A stretch of 64,000 nucleotides of DNA from Corylus avellana. Its lineage: Eukaryota; Streptophyta; Magnoliopsida; Fagales; Betulaceae. The stretch lies in assembly GCF_901000735.1 (NCBI RefSeq), contig NC_081544.1, forward strand, positions 21,753,900 to 21,817,899, in the 5' to 3' direction. The notes below the pieces were generated by a model. The model searched no databases. It saw only the letters and a list, made by a program, of their open reading frames with translations, and was not told the DNA's origin. A program made the position numbers and the translations under genes. Shown here one piece after another: positions 12,390-22,925 of this stretch. Position 1 is the first letter of the stretch; every line of letters begins with the position of its first letter.

Positions 12390-12489
12390 NNNNNNNNNNN
12401 NNNNNNNNNNNNNNNNNNNNNNNNNNNNNNNNNNNNNNNNNNNNNNNNNNNNNNNNNNNNNNNNNNNNNNNNNNNNNNNNNNNNNNNNN
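12390..12489. other. Assembly gap, 100 N
   Basis: A run of exactly 100 N, the usual filler for a gap of unknown size. It hides the 5' end of LINE copy B. Confidence 0.98.
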
Positions 12490-13788
12490 TTTGGAGGATT
12501 CGAATGCGTTAAATTAAGGAATACTCTGGAAAAGATTCAGCAAGAGGTAAAAGAGTGTCTAGAGCGCTTGGCGAAGGGGAATTGCAGGCATTGCGCTTGT
12601 GGGCTTTCAGGCCTTGGGCCTAAGCCAACTAACCAAAGTGCAAAGGAAGGTGTTAATACACAGCCCATGCAGTTGTTGAGCGAAACCCAGAGGGTGGGAG
12701 AAAGGAATAAGAGAAGAGGGAGACAGAAAAAGAAAAAAAGGCCGGTGCGGGTGAGGAAAGTTCAAGTGGGCTGGATGACATACAAGAACGGCGATCCAGG
12801 AGCTTCATCGTCCACTGCTGGTCATCAAGCAACACTGGGTCAAGCGTCGGGAGGTCCATCAGCGAGGTCTGCGCGGGGCGTACTAGGAAAAACACCATCT
12901 AATGGTGAGTTGGGGCTGTCCGACATGAGGGCTGGAATTTTACACTTGGGTCGGCGACAGATAGTGCCGATGGGGAGAGAGAAAGCGCCGGAGGTGGAAC
13001 TGGGTGACGGCAGAGGCTCCAATGTCCAAGAAGAAGGGAGGAATGCAGTTCCGGCAGGTCAGGAGTCTCGGGCTTTGGTGGTGGGGGGTGGGTCTGGGTC
13101 TCTGGTAGTCCAAGCTGGTTGGGTGACGGCAGCAGGGACTGATTCAGACCTCCCGGCAATCTTTGCTTCCCGGGAAATGTCGCCTAGACCGGGAACTCCA
13201 TCCGCTTCTAAGACTGTGGGAGCCTGTGAACAAATAACAGAAAAAGGGGAATTAATTTCTCCCGGGGCAGGATTGGAGGTTGGGTTAGTAGGAGGAATGG
13301 AAGGTTTGGAGGAGGACTGTGTGGGAATTCCTTCGGATTCCAGGAATGATATGGACAGGGGACCTACTCAAACCAATTTGGAACTATACAATTCTCCACG
13401 TTCTGTGGAGAAATCTGCTCCACTTAAGGAGACTCCAATGGTAGGATTGGAATTAGAGGTTTATGAAGGGGAGGATCTTATTCCATTAATGAGTTGCTCA
13501 GCTCCGGGAAACAAGGGGAAAAAGGGATCTAAGTCAACGAACAGGGTTTTGAAGATTGTCAAGGAATTAAGCCAATTCGTGGGAATTACGTGTGATGGAT
13601 ATGAAGGAAAATTATTGGAGCTGTTTGCGGATATCATTGCAGAAAATGAAGGGAAGGGGGCAGGTGTGGCATCAAATGCGGGAAAGAAAGGATTGAGGGA
13701 ACTCAATAATCTGGTAAGTTCTATTAATTATGAAGGGAACTCTAGTCGGGTTAGGGCTAAAGGAAGGGCACAAAGAGATAATCCATGA
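12490..13788 (+). CDS. LINE ORF1 protein, C-terminal part (copy B)
   Basis: The frame is open from the gap edge (12490) to the TGA at 13786-13788. It corresponds to the C-terminal 60 percent of ORF1 in copy A, including the CRHCACGL cluster and the KKKKRPVRVRK basic run. One extra codon (a Met) is inserted near 12777 relative to copy A. The true start is hidden by the gap. The stop overlaps the ORF2 start by four bases. Confidence 0.75.
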   Translation, partial: FGGFECVKLRNTLEKIQQEVKECLERLAKGNCRHCACGLSGLGPKPTNQSAKEGVNTQPMQLLSETQRVGERNKRRGRQKKKKRPVRVRKVQVGWMTYKNGDPGASSSTAGHQATLGQASGGPSARSARGVLGKTPSNGELGLSDMRAGILHLGRRQIVPMGREKAPEVELGDGRGSNVQEEGRNAVPAGQESRALVVGGGSGSLVVQAGWVTAAGTDSDLPAIFASREMSPRPGTPSASKTVGACEQITEKGELISPGAGLEVGLVGGMEGLEEDCVGIPSDSRNDMDRGPTQTNLELYNSPRSVEKSAPLKETPMVGLELEVYEGEDLIPLMSCSAPGNKGKKGSKSTNRVLKIVKELSQFVGITCDGYEGKLLELFADIIAENEGKGAGVASNAGKKGLRELNNLVSSINYEGNSSRVRAKGRAQRDNP

Positions 13789-16700
13789 AGCCAAGGATTA
13801 TTTATTGGAATGTGAGGGGGTTAAATGAGGGCAATAAATGCTTGAAGGTAAGAAATTTACTTAGACAATGGAAGGGGGATATTGTATGCCTTCAAGAGAC
13901 GAAAATGAAGTATATTTCCAATAAATTTGTGAGAAAATTATGGGGATGTGCTTATGCTGATTGGGTTTTTGTTGCATCAAGAGGAGCTTCGGGTGGAATC
14001 TTATTGATGTGGTATAGAAGGGTGGTCACAAAGATTGAGGATTATGTGGGAGAGTATGTTGCAGCCTGTTTTTTTAAGAACGTAGAAGATGACTTTGTTT
14101 GGGCTTTTGCGGGGGTCTATGGTCCGAACTTTGATCACATCAGGCACCGGCTATGGGAGGAGTTGGCTGGTCTTACTAGCTGGTGGAATGTGCCTTGGTG
14201 TATCGGCGGTGATTTTAATGTGACTCATTTTCCTAGTGAAAGGGCGGAGGGAGCACGTCTCACTCGTGCAATGTCAGATTTTTCGGACTTCATAGCTGAG
14301 CAGCGGCTTATGGATCTCCCATTAGCCGGAGGGATATTCACATGGTTGAATTCTTATTCCCGGTCTAGGATCGATCGCTTCTTAGTCTCTCCAAAATGGG
14401 AAATTAAGTATCCTGGCTTGATCCAGAAAAAGATGCTTAGATTGTGCTCGGATCATTTTCCCATCTTGCTCGATTGTGACGGCATGGTTAGGGGTAAGAG
14501 GCCTTTTAAATTCGAGAACATGTGGTTGAAATCTGAGGGGTTCGTGGACAAGGTACGGGCTTGGTGGTCCTCTTATAATTTTTTTGGCTCTTCAAGTTTC
14601 ATCTTGGCTAAAAAGCTTAAGGCGTTAAAGGCGGACATTAAAAGCTGGAACGAGATGGAATTTGGCAATGTGAGTGCTAGATGCTTAGAAAAAGCGGAAG
14701 AATTGAAGGCCATGGAGAGTTTGGAGGAAGAGAGGGAGCTCAATGAAGAAGAGAAGGAAAGAAAAAGGGTGATTTCCAGGGAGTTGGAGATTGCTCTTCT
14801 ACAAGAGGAGATCAGTTGGAGACAAAAGTCCAGGATTAGGTGGCTCAAGGAGGGGGATAAATGTACTAAATTTTTTCATCGAATTGCCAATTCGAATCGG
14901 AGGTGCAATTCTATTGACTCCATAACCATTAATGGAGCTATTAACTCCAACCAAGACATCATCAAGGACCAGGCGGTGCAATTCTACGAATCTCTGCTCT
15001 CTGAACGTTGCAATTGGAGGCCTAGGGTGGACAATCTTGCGTTTGATTTACTGGAGGCGGATGAGGCCTATCAAATAGAATCTCCTTTCGAGGAAAGGGA
15101 GGTTTTGGAGGCGGTTAAAGGTATAGATAGAGATAAGGCCCTAGGTCCAGATGGTTTCTCCATGGCATTTTTCCAAGATTGTTGGGAGCTGATAAAGAAA
15201 GATATCATGGCGGTATTTTCAGACGCTCATGGTAAGTTTGAAAAAAGTCTTAATGCTACTTTCATTTCCCTTATTCCAAAGGTGCCTGGGGCTACTGAAT
15301 TTAGGGAATTTCGTCCTATTAGCCTTATAAGCGGAACTTACAAGATTATAGCCAAAGTTCTTGCTAATAGGATGAAGAGGGTTGTGGCAAGGGTGATATC
15401 AAAGCCTCAAAATGCTTTCGTGAAGGGTAGGCAAATTACGGATTCGGTTCTTATTGCAAGTGAATGTCTTGATAGCCGGATCAACTCGGGGGAAACGGGG
15501 CTGCTTTGTAAGCTGGATATGGAGAAGGCCTATGATCACATAAACTGGGATTTTTTATTATATCTTCTTAGGAGATGTGGCTTCGGCGAAAAATGGTGTT
15601 CTTGGATTGAGCGTTGTATTTCAACTGCTCGTTTTTCGGTGTTGATCAATGGCACTCCGTCCGGCTTTTTCAGAAGCTCACAAGGGGTGAGGCAGGGGGA
15701 TCCCTTATCTCTATTCTTGTTTGTCATAATTATGGAGGCGTTTAGTAGGATGATTGGTACGGCCATCGATAATGGTTTTATCTCGAGTTTCTCAGTGGGA
15801 GATAACTTGTCTGAGAGGATCACCATCTCTCATCTTTTATTTGCAGATGATACGCTGGTCTTCTGTGGGGCGAATCTTAATCAAATCCGCTCCATTAAAG
15901 CACTACTTATTTGCTTTGAAGCCGTTTCTGGTCTAAAAGTAAATATGGCTAAATCAGCTTTGATACCGGTAGGGGATGTGGAAAATGTGGGAGAATTGGC
16001 TGGGATTTTGGGCTGTGGTTTAGCTTCTCTACCTTTGAAGTACTTGGGTCTCCCTTTGGGCGCTTGCTTCAAGGCCAAAAACATTTGGGATGATACCTTG
16101 GAAAAGGTTGAGCGTAGGTTGGCGAGTTGGAAAAAGTTGTATCTATCTAAGGGAGGAAGGGTCACTTTGATCAAGAGCACTCTTTCTAATCTTCCCACTT
16201 ATTTATTATCCCTCTTTCCCTTACCTGCTTCTGTGGCCAAGCGAATAGAGAAGCTCCAACGTGATTTTCTTTGGGGAGGCTTAAACGAAGAAATCAAGTA
16301 TCACTTGGTTAGTTGGGACAAGGTATGCTCTCCTATCAACAAAGGTGGCTTAGGGATCAGGAAGTTGAGAGTCTTCAATCAAGCCTTATTAGGGAAGTGG
16401 CTATGGCGTTATACGCACGAGAGAGAGGCTTGGTGGAGAATTGTGGTAGATGCCAAGTTTGGTTCAACATGGGGTGGATGGCACTCTATTGACAACCCCA
16501 GTCCTCATGGGGTGGGTCTTTGGAGGCATATTAGAAGAGGGTGGCGAGTGTTTTCTAAATATATCAAATTCGACCCAGGAGACGGATCACAAATCAGATT
16601 TTGGGATGATGTTTGGTGCGAGGAAATGACTCATAAGGAAGCGTATCCTGGCTTATATAACATAGCTAATGCAAAAGATGCATCCATTGCCGATAATTTG

Positions 16701-17420
16701 GAGTTTATGGGTGGAAATCGTCAATGGAATGTTAGCTTCCTTCGATCGATCCATGATTGGGAATTGGAAGTGCTAGCCTCGTTCTATACTACGTTATATT
16801 CTCACAAGTGGAGTAGGGGAGGGGTGGACAAAATTTGGTGGATCCCTTCGAGAAAAGGGAAGTTCGATGTTAGATCATTCTATAACATCCTGGTAAGCAA
16901 AGAAGCAAGTCCTTTTCCTTGGAAGAGCATATGGCGCACCAAGGCTCCTTCGAGAGTGGCTTTCTTTACTTGGACGGCGGTGTTAGGGAAGATTCTCACA
17001 ATTGATAATCTCAGGAAAAGGAATATCATTGTGATCAATAGATGTTGCTTATGCAAAATTGATGGGGAGACTATTGATCATCTTTTCATTCATTGTGAGA
17101 CTGCTCGTTCCTTATGGCAGGCCATATTCAGTCGTTTTGGGTTGTCTTGGGTAATGCCTAGCAAGGTGGCGGGCCTGCTTGCTTGTTGGTGGACGGGAGG
17201 CCGCTCTAGGAGTGCTGTTGTTTGGAAAATGGTCCCTCTATGCATTATGTGGTGCCTTTGGTTAGAAAGGAACGAGAGATGCTTTGAGGATTCTGAGAGA
17301 TCATTGGAGGAGCTCACGGCCTTCTTTTTCCATACACTTTACACTTGGACAGCGGCTTGGCTTGCTTCTATAGTTATTAGCTATCTTGATTTTCTTGTTC
17401 TTTTTTCTTCTTCTAGCTAG
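13785..17420 (+). CDS. LINE ORF2 endonuclease-reverse transcriptase, intact (copy B)
   Basis: This unbroken 1211-residue ORF2 contains, in order, an APE endonuclease domain (WNVRGLN at 8-14, LQETK, GDFNVT, SDHFPILL near 228), a reverse transcriptase with the catalytic LLFADD at residues 684-689, and a zf-RVT zinc-binding motif near residues 1087-1104. It nicks target DNA and copies element RNA at the nick. The start ATG lies inside the ORF1 stop (ATGA), so translation probably depends on reinitiation or ribosome coupling. One substitution is unusual: KALGPDGF replaces the usual KAPGPDGF in an RT block. All catalytic residues I can check are present, so the enzyme could be active. Confidence 0.9.
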   Translation: MKPRIIYWNVRGLNEGNKCLKVRNLLRQWKGDIVCLQETKMKYISNKFVRKLWGCAYADWVFVASRGASGGILLMWYRRVVTKIEDYVGEYVAACFFKNVEDDFVWAFAGVYGPNFDHIRHRLWEELAGLTSWWNVPWCIGGDFNVTHFPSERAEGARLTRAMSDFSDFIAEQRLMDLPLAGGIFTWLNSYSRSRIDRFLVSPKWEIKYPGLIQKKMLRLCSDHFPILLDCDGMVRGKRPFKFENMWLKSEGFVDKVRAWWSSYNFFGSSSFILAKKLKALKADIKSWNEMEFGNVSARCLEKAEELKAMESLEEERELNEEEKERKRVISRELEIALLQEEISWRQKSRIRWLKEGDKCTKFFHRIANSNRRCNSIDSITINGAINSNQDIIKDQAVQFYESLLSERCNWRPRVDNLAFDLLEADEAYQIESPFEEREVLEAVKGIDRDKALGPDGFSMAFFQDCWELIKKDIMAVFSDAHGKFEKSLNATFISLIPKVPGATEFREFRPISLISGTYKIIAKVLANRMKRVVARVISKPQNAFVKGRQITDSVLIASECLDSRINSGETGLLCKLDMEKAYDHINWDFLLYLLRRCGFGEKWCSWIERCISTARFSVLINGTPSGFFRSSQGVRQGDPLSLFLFVIIMEAFSRMIGTAIDNGFISSFSVGDNLSERITISHLLFADDTLVFCGANLNQIRSIKALLICFEAVSGLKVNMAKSALIPVGDVENVGELAGILGCGLASLPLKYLGLPLGACFKAKNIWDDTLEKVERRLASWKKLYLSKGGRVTLIKSTLSNLPTYLLSLFPLPASVAKRIEKLQRDFLWGGLNEEIKYHLVSWDKVCSPINKGGLGIRKLRVFNQALLGKWLWRYTHEREAWWRIVVDAKFGSTWGGWHSIDNPSPHGVGLWRHIRRGWRVFSKYIKFDPGDGSQIRFWDDVWCEEMTHKEAYPGLYNIANAKDASIADNLEFMGGNRQWNVSFLRSIHDWELEVLASFYTTLYSHKWSRGGVDKIWWIPSRKGKFDVRSFYNILVSKEASPFPWKSIWRTKAPSRVAFFTWTAVLGKILTIDNLRKRNIIVINRCCLCKIDGETIDHLFIHCETARSLWQAIFSRFGLSWVMPSKVAGLLACWWTGGRSRSAVVWKMVPLCIMWCLWLERNERCFEDSERSLEELTAFFFHTLYTWTAAWLASIVISYLDFLVLFSSSS

Positions 17421-17544
17421 TCGCTTCCCTTGTATACCCCCTGTGTACTAGGGTTGCGCTCATCTGTGCTTTTGATATATAAACATTACTTATCAAAAAA
17501 AATTATTTGATTTTTTATTTCTTTTTTGTGTTTTCTTATGCTTT

Positions 17545-18787
17545 TAGGGTTTTTGAAGAAAAACAAGTGTTTCCAACAAGTTTCAGACTTAAAAGACAAA
17601 TTGGAAAAAAGCTGGAAGCCATAGGATTGATCGCAGCCAATTTAGGCTCTAGCGCACCTGCGCTCAATCACATATCAAGTCAGACGCGAGCGCAGCATAC
17701 GTTCAAGCGCCCAACACAAGGATCGAACGCAGGAGTGCGATTGAGCACACCAACCTGCGATCGAGCGCACTCGCGCAGCCCAAATGTGGAAAGAGTCATT
17801 TTTCACTTCAGTTTAGGTTTACTTTATCCTACTTGTACTAAGAAATAAACCTACGATTTTACTAAGTTTTCTAGGGCTTCTAGGGTTTTCCTAAGCCTAT
17901 AAATAGACCTCCCTCTAGGAAAAAGTGGGGAGAAGCAGACACAATCTCGGGAACCGGATTGAAGGCTAGATCTAGAAGAGTTTGGGTTTTTCTTCTTTCA
18001 CCCTTTTATTTTTGTTATGTAGTTAGTCTTTTATTTAGGGCTAGTTTGAAGCCCTAATCATGTTTGTTTAGGATTACAATATTGGCGCCTTTGCTACAAT
18101 TATCTTTTGGGTATTTAATTTGATTAATTCTTGTTTACTTGAATTCTTTATATGTGTGTGCCTGATTACCATATGCATGTGTTTGGATTTATGTTATTTA
18201 AGTCAATTTGGATGACCGAGTCCTGAGCTTAATAAAGTGACAAAAGAACCCCATCACAGATTCTTGGGTTAATCAACGTGGGGAACTAGGAGTAGATACC
18301 ATTCCCTAGGCCTTGTGTGGTTGTCGATTTTCATGGATTTATGCTTCCTTAAAGAACAACTTAATAGATACCATGCTAAATCCTTTAGGAAAGAAAAGAA
18401 CTATAGTAGATACCATGCCTAGTTCATTGTTTAGGTAAATCAATAGCTTAAAGAGTAGATACCATGTCCTTAAGTTGACAAACATTGGATATCTAGAGAT
18501 AATTGGAATATTGGCATATTGTTAATCTTATTTTGAGTATGGTTAGCAGTGGATTTCAAAACCCTAATCCTTTTAGTTTTAGCATTTCTTTTATTTTAAT
18601 TCAATTTGTGACAATTGTTTTAAAACTGTTAATTAAATAGAAAATTACTTCTAAGCATAAATTACCAATCCTCGTGGGAATGATCTCGTATTTGCCTGCT
18701 ATACTATCGTTTTGATCTTGTACACTTGCAAGTAAAATGTAGCGAATATTTGCCTATTAATTTAGGTGGGTATTTGTCACAACATGT
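17545..18787 (+). mobile_element. LTR-like sequence, probable solo or decayed LTR
   Basis: The stretch reads like a plant Ty3/gypsy LTR. It has GC-rich GCGATCGAGCGCAC-type repeats (17650-17780), a TATA box TATAAATA (17898-17905), then CTCGGGAACC and TTGGCGCCTTTGCTAC downstream. It closes with CCTCGTGGGAATGATCTCG and TACACTTGCAAG, a known form for LTR 3' regions of such elements. Ends are uncertain and no target duplication was found. No coding domain is attached. Confidence 0.45.
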
Positions 18788-18956
18788 ATCTCACTAATTT
18801 CCTCAATAAATACACCAAATGATTAGATGCACCACTTTCAAAGTGACAGCCAAAACAAATTGATATCTTATAAAAGGGGTTCACCAATTGTGATGGCTAT
18901 TGATAGGAAACGGTTAAATTTCACATTTTACTAGTTTAAAAGTTAAAATCAATCAG

Positions 18957-20959
18957 TCACCTGATTGGAGTTCCCGCAGAATATAGTGGGTTCCTGACAA
19001 CATATTCAACATACAAGTTGTAAATGTGATTAAGGGAATCCCGCAGATCACCAGTCCTAGGATGAGTAACCAAGATAATCTGCACAAAAGGATAGGGCAT
19101 AGGTGCATTCTGAATTATGGAGTGAAGACTGACAAAATTATTCAAATAGACCATATTGATCAGCTAAAACATCATAAGCACAAAGTCAAAACACATATTT
19201 GGCAAAAACTGTGTGATGCTAGGCAATATCTTTGACACACAATTCAATACGAAATAGGATCAGTAAAAGAAAAAAAAAGGATTCTCAACTGGGATTAATG
19301 GTGCTATAGTGATACAACAGGTTCATTAAGTAACTACTATTGCACAAAGTTGAAAACAGCTACTGGTTACAAATATCTTCTAATCATATCAAGAATCCTG
19401 TGGTTAAAAGCGTTAGATTGCAAGGCATGAGCCAATCAACAACAAACTATGTCCCTATACCCAGAGGAGATTCTAACAGAGCCTTTTGATTTTCATCTTG
19501 CGATGAAATTTTTCTTTGTAGCAATAGGAGTTGCTCAAGGACTAGGAATTTCTGATAATGAAATTATTTAAATAAGCACAGTATCAGCAAAATGGAAAAT
19601 AAATTATATAAAAGGCAGGTTACTCTAGAACTTTTAAGTGGTTTGTTTAATTCATTAGCAAATTCATTTTCCATAATTTATTGGTTCAAGCAAATTGCAT
19701 CTAATCTGAAGACAGGATCAAGCAATCTCAGTATCTCTACAATTGAACTTATCATTTTAAAGTCGTACCAACTGTGGGTAGTCAGTACATTATCTTCCTT
19801 ACGAAGAACCTACTGCATCACTTTCTTGAATTCGACAATTCATAAAAAAACCGTTCACCAACAATAATCTATAGATTTCAATTTTTATGGCAAGCAAGCC
19901 CAATATTTTATATGGTTAAGAATGTCACAATTAGCACTCACGTAGATTTATGTGATTACAACTACAAACACAATTAAAAGAGGACCATTTTAGCTGACCT
20001 TTATCCCAGAAGGACTTTCCATGAAACTAAGCTTGTATGTATTAGTACGAAAGCTGTGAAATGAGCAACCTTGGCCGGGCAACTGAGGCACCCCGAGGTT
20101 TCCTTTCTCTGCGCTGCACAAATTGATAAAAGTAAATGAAAACAAAAACAAACCCCACAAATAACCACAACAGATAACTTCATACATCAACAACAAACAC
20201 ACAAGTTACATGCCTCGATTATAATTAGCTTGCAACCCAAACAATTGGTATCATTGTTATGGTTAGGAGAATCAAAATAGTAACCTATCAAACACTTGTC
20301 AAACTTCAAATCTAGATCACCAATTTTTAACTATCATAAAAGAAATGAGCATTCGAACATTCCACAGAGAAAAACTCATTCGTTTGTGTCTAACATAAAA
20401 AGTCCCTAATGATTAGTCATCACATTTTTAACCAAGTCCCTCCGACATATGACCAATTTTAATCAAATTTAAGAAATAAAAGCACAGATTTTTATTCATC
20501 ACTAATTCATATTACATTTCGATGTTCTTTCCCGTACCCAAAAATATTACTTGCATACACGCTAATATGATTCACTTTTCCCTTTCTCATATCGCATTGC
20601 AACTGGAATCTAAACAATGCATCTTTACAAAACCAAATTTATAACAGTCCATTGAAATCAAATACGCAAAGATTTGTTATTATATATATACAAAAACAGA
20701 AAATTATTAAATATATATATTAAATATAGATATACCTAGTGGGATCCATCTTGGCAGTTAAGGACTTGAGAGAGAAGAGCAAACCAAACATGAGCTTGTG
20801 GTCTTGCTGTGCATTGAGGGTGTGGAGTGGTCGATTCCACTCCCTGTAAAGCAAGCACACCCCACTCCTATTGAACACATACATCATGTGCGCATTGTTC
20901 CCCAAAGCCGTCGGCGCCGGCGGCGATGGACTGATCTCCGACCCCCCAAAGAATTGCAT
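18957..20959 (-). CDS. BET5: TRAPP complex subunit, BET5/TRAPPC1 family (3' end unclear)
   Basis: Coding exons on the minus strand are 20959-20736, 20113-19999 and 19079-18961, with GT-AG junctions and matching phases. The protein begins MQFFGGSEISPSPPAP and contains MMYVFNRSGVCLLYREW, DHKLMFGLLFSLKSLTAKM, NTYKLSFMESPSGIK and TGDLRDSLNHIYNLYVEYVV, the longin-fold core of BET5/TRAPPC1. TRAPP is the tethering complex and Rab-GEF for ER-to-Golgi and later trafficking. The Pro/Ala-rich N-terminal extension is typical of plant versions. The family normally ends with about 16 more residues (RSELF...); I could not find that exon to the left. Without splicing after 18961 the frame stops at TGA (18957-18959), giving a protein shorter by those residues. 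An LTR-like element ends about 170 bp downstream. Confidence 0.87.
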
Positions 20960-21300
20960 TTTTTCAATCTCAAATCCGAGAGGCCTAATTTAACCACTCA
21001 GCGATTGTACATTGAACTTTTGCGCCTTAAGAGGAACCTGAAATTGCGAATTCAAGAAAACATCTGAATTTTTGTATTTTTCATACTACAATGGAGAGTG
21101 AATTGAATTGAAAAGATTATTACTACATAAAGTGAAATCAACGAATAAAATAAGAGAATTTCAGAGATATCGTCGGCTAAGATCTGATCTGGGAAGGAGC
21201 TTACCTCGATCTACCACTTCTTCTGAAAGAAAATAACGGAAATATCGGGGAGAGAGCGTGCAGAGGAAAATTTAATGAAAGCAACGAGGGAGATTGGGTT
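20960..21300 (-). promoter_or_regulatory. 5' UTR with an intron, and proximal promoter of BET5
   Basis: Read on the minus strand, a 5' UTR exon ends GATCGAG|gtaagc (exon edge 21205). An acceptor gcaatttcag|GTTCC opens the exon that carries the ATG (edge 21037). This implies a 167-bp intron within the 5' UTR. The transcription start is likely near 21300, but I see no clear TATA box. Confidence 0.6.
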
Positions 21301-21412
21301 TACGCAGGGTTCAGATACACGGCAATTTTTAGCTTTTTTAAATCTAGGCCGTTAGAGGCATCCTACGGCTTAGAACATGACATGTACCGAGATATGGTTA
21401 AAAAAAAAAAAA

Positions 21413-21886
21413 AAAAAATCATATTTAGTCAAATTTAGTTATTGAGTTTTTAATTTCAAGAAGGGCAGAAATTTTCTTTAAAATGATTTTTAGGTTTTGC
21501 CCAAATTTTAAGTAGGTCTTTCTATTATATTTTCTTTAAAATGAATGATTTGTCATATGTCACGATCATATCAGTACCTAATATTAATGCCATATTATTA
21601 AGCGTTAATTCATCCATAAAAATAAAAATAAAAAACAAAGCCCAAAACAAAAACAATATTCTTTGTCATCCAAAACTTCTAGATTTGTAGCGTTAGAAGA
21701 AAATATCGATAACTTTGACTCTTAGATGAACCTAGCGTGTTAAATGAGACACATGTAACAAATAAAAAATTGTTAAGAAACCAATTTAAAATTTGGGCAA
21801 AACCTGAGCACCTTATTTTTAAAATTGAAAACACAATGACTAAATCCAAATCAGATAAAAACTTATGAACTAAATATGATTTTTTC
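21413..21886. mobile_element. Non-autonomous element with long inverted terminal repeats
   Basis: The left end AAAAAATCATATTTAGT is matched on the opposite strand at 21869-21886. Homology continues inward through TTTAGT.ATTG.GTTTT and AGGTTTTGCCCAAATTTTAA, so the inverted arms are about 100 bp with gaps. There is no coding frame. An A run at the left end hides the target duplication, so the superfamily is unknown. Confidence 0.6.
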
Positions 21887-22486
21887 TAAAAATGAATGAT
21901 TCAAGTCAGTATTTTCTTGATTTTTTCGTCATCTTATTATACAAATTTAATAGATCAATTATTAAATTTATAGACTTGCGTGGAACCCAACACAAATTAG
22001 TTAGATTTATCCATAATCCATTCAATGCGAATATGGTTGAAAAAAAAATGAATAGATTCCATCATTTATCTTTTTAAAAAAAAACTTTCCTTTCCCTAAA
22101 CGCTTCAGCAATTATTTTTTTTTTTTTTAATTTCCCCTCCACTAACCTCGTTTGAGTTCTGCTGGTTCGACTACGAGTCCTTATATATCCCTCAACAATG
22201 ATTTCGTCCCAGCCTTCAACATCCGATCCTTCTGCAGCTTCAAGACCGACGGGATCGCCGAGGGCAGCGTGAACATCACCATCAGTGCACAGTTCGAAGC
22301 AAAAAATTAAAAATTAAAAATTAAAAAAATGGAGGGCATATTCTAATTTTTTTTAAATTCTAAAGCATTTTTTAAAAATTTTGGGAAAACAGAAGCCATA
22401 GAGATGCGAAAAATGGAGCACTTCAGGTTCTTGAAGCGAAAATACGAGAATAGAAAAATGGAGCCCAAATGTTACAGTGCTGATCT
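21887..22486. other. Intergenic DNA with a short coding-like fragment
   Basis: Mostly AT-rich filler. At about 22155-22310 the composition changes and one plus-strand frame reads SPYISLNNDFVPAFNIRSFC then SFKTDGIAEGSVNITISAQF. It looks like a real exon fragment but has no start. I do not recognise the family. It may be a relic of a gene carried in by a mobile element. Confidence 0.4.
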
Positions 22487-22856
22487 TGTATCACACTGTT
22501 TAAGGCTAAAATGAATAAAAGAAAAAAGGGAAAGAAAGGAACAGAGAAGAGAATGGAAGAATTCTTATTGAAGAAGCATTTCGAAAATGCTCAACCTCCA
22601 AGCATTTCGAAGATGCTGACCTCCAAGTTCACAAATGAACAATGCTCTCCAAAGCTAAGACTAATCACAACTGATCTTTAGCCTTTATACATCTGTTTCC
22701 CGCCCATTACAGTCAACAACTAATCAACTAACATAATCTTAACTGCTATAACAGAAATAACATAAATTGTAACTATCTAGTAGTTGAAGCTCTTAAACTC
22801 TTCCACGTGTCTTCCTAAGCCTTGCCAACTGTCCATGCAGTGCTTAGCTTGTTACA
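22487..22856 (-). mobile_element. 3' LTR of the Ty3/gypsy remnant
   Basis: On the minus strand this 370-bp sequence starts TGTAACAAGC and ends GTGTGATACA, i.e. TG...CA ends. It has a GTATAAAGGC TATA-like site about 165 bp in. Directly upstream in the element's sense is a polypurine tract, TTTTAAAGGAGAGAGTAG (plus-strand 22857-22874). The pol remnant lies just beyond. The partner LTR is missing because the element is truncated near 25430. Confidence 0.75.
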
Positions 22857-22925
22857 CTACTCTCTCCTTTAAAACACCATGCCCACAAGGTGAGGGTAAG
22901 ATTGTTTTAAGGAGTAATATTCCTC

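Larger units (their letters stand above)
12490..17502 (+). mobile_element. Plant L1 LINE (copy B), 5' end lost in gap
   Basis: This copy begins inside ORF1, at the base equivalent to 6597 of copy A, and runs to an A tail at 17495-17502. It differs from copy A at scattered positions (about one percent by eye) and by small indels, including a 6-base loss near 15225, so it is a distinct copy or haplotype. The 16 bases after the tail equal those before copy A. Confidence 0.85.
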
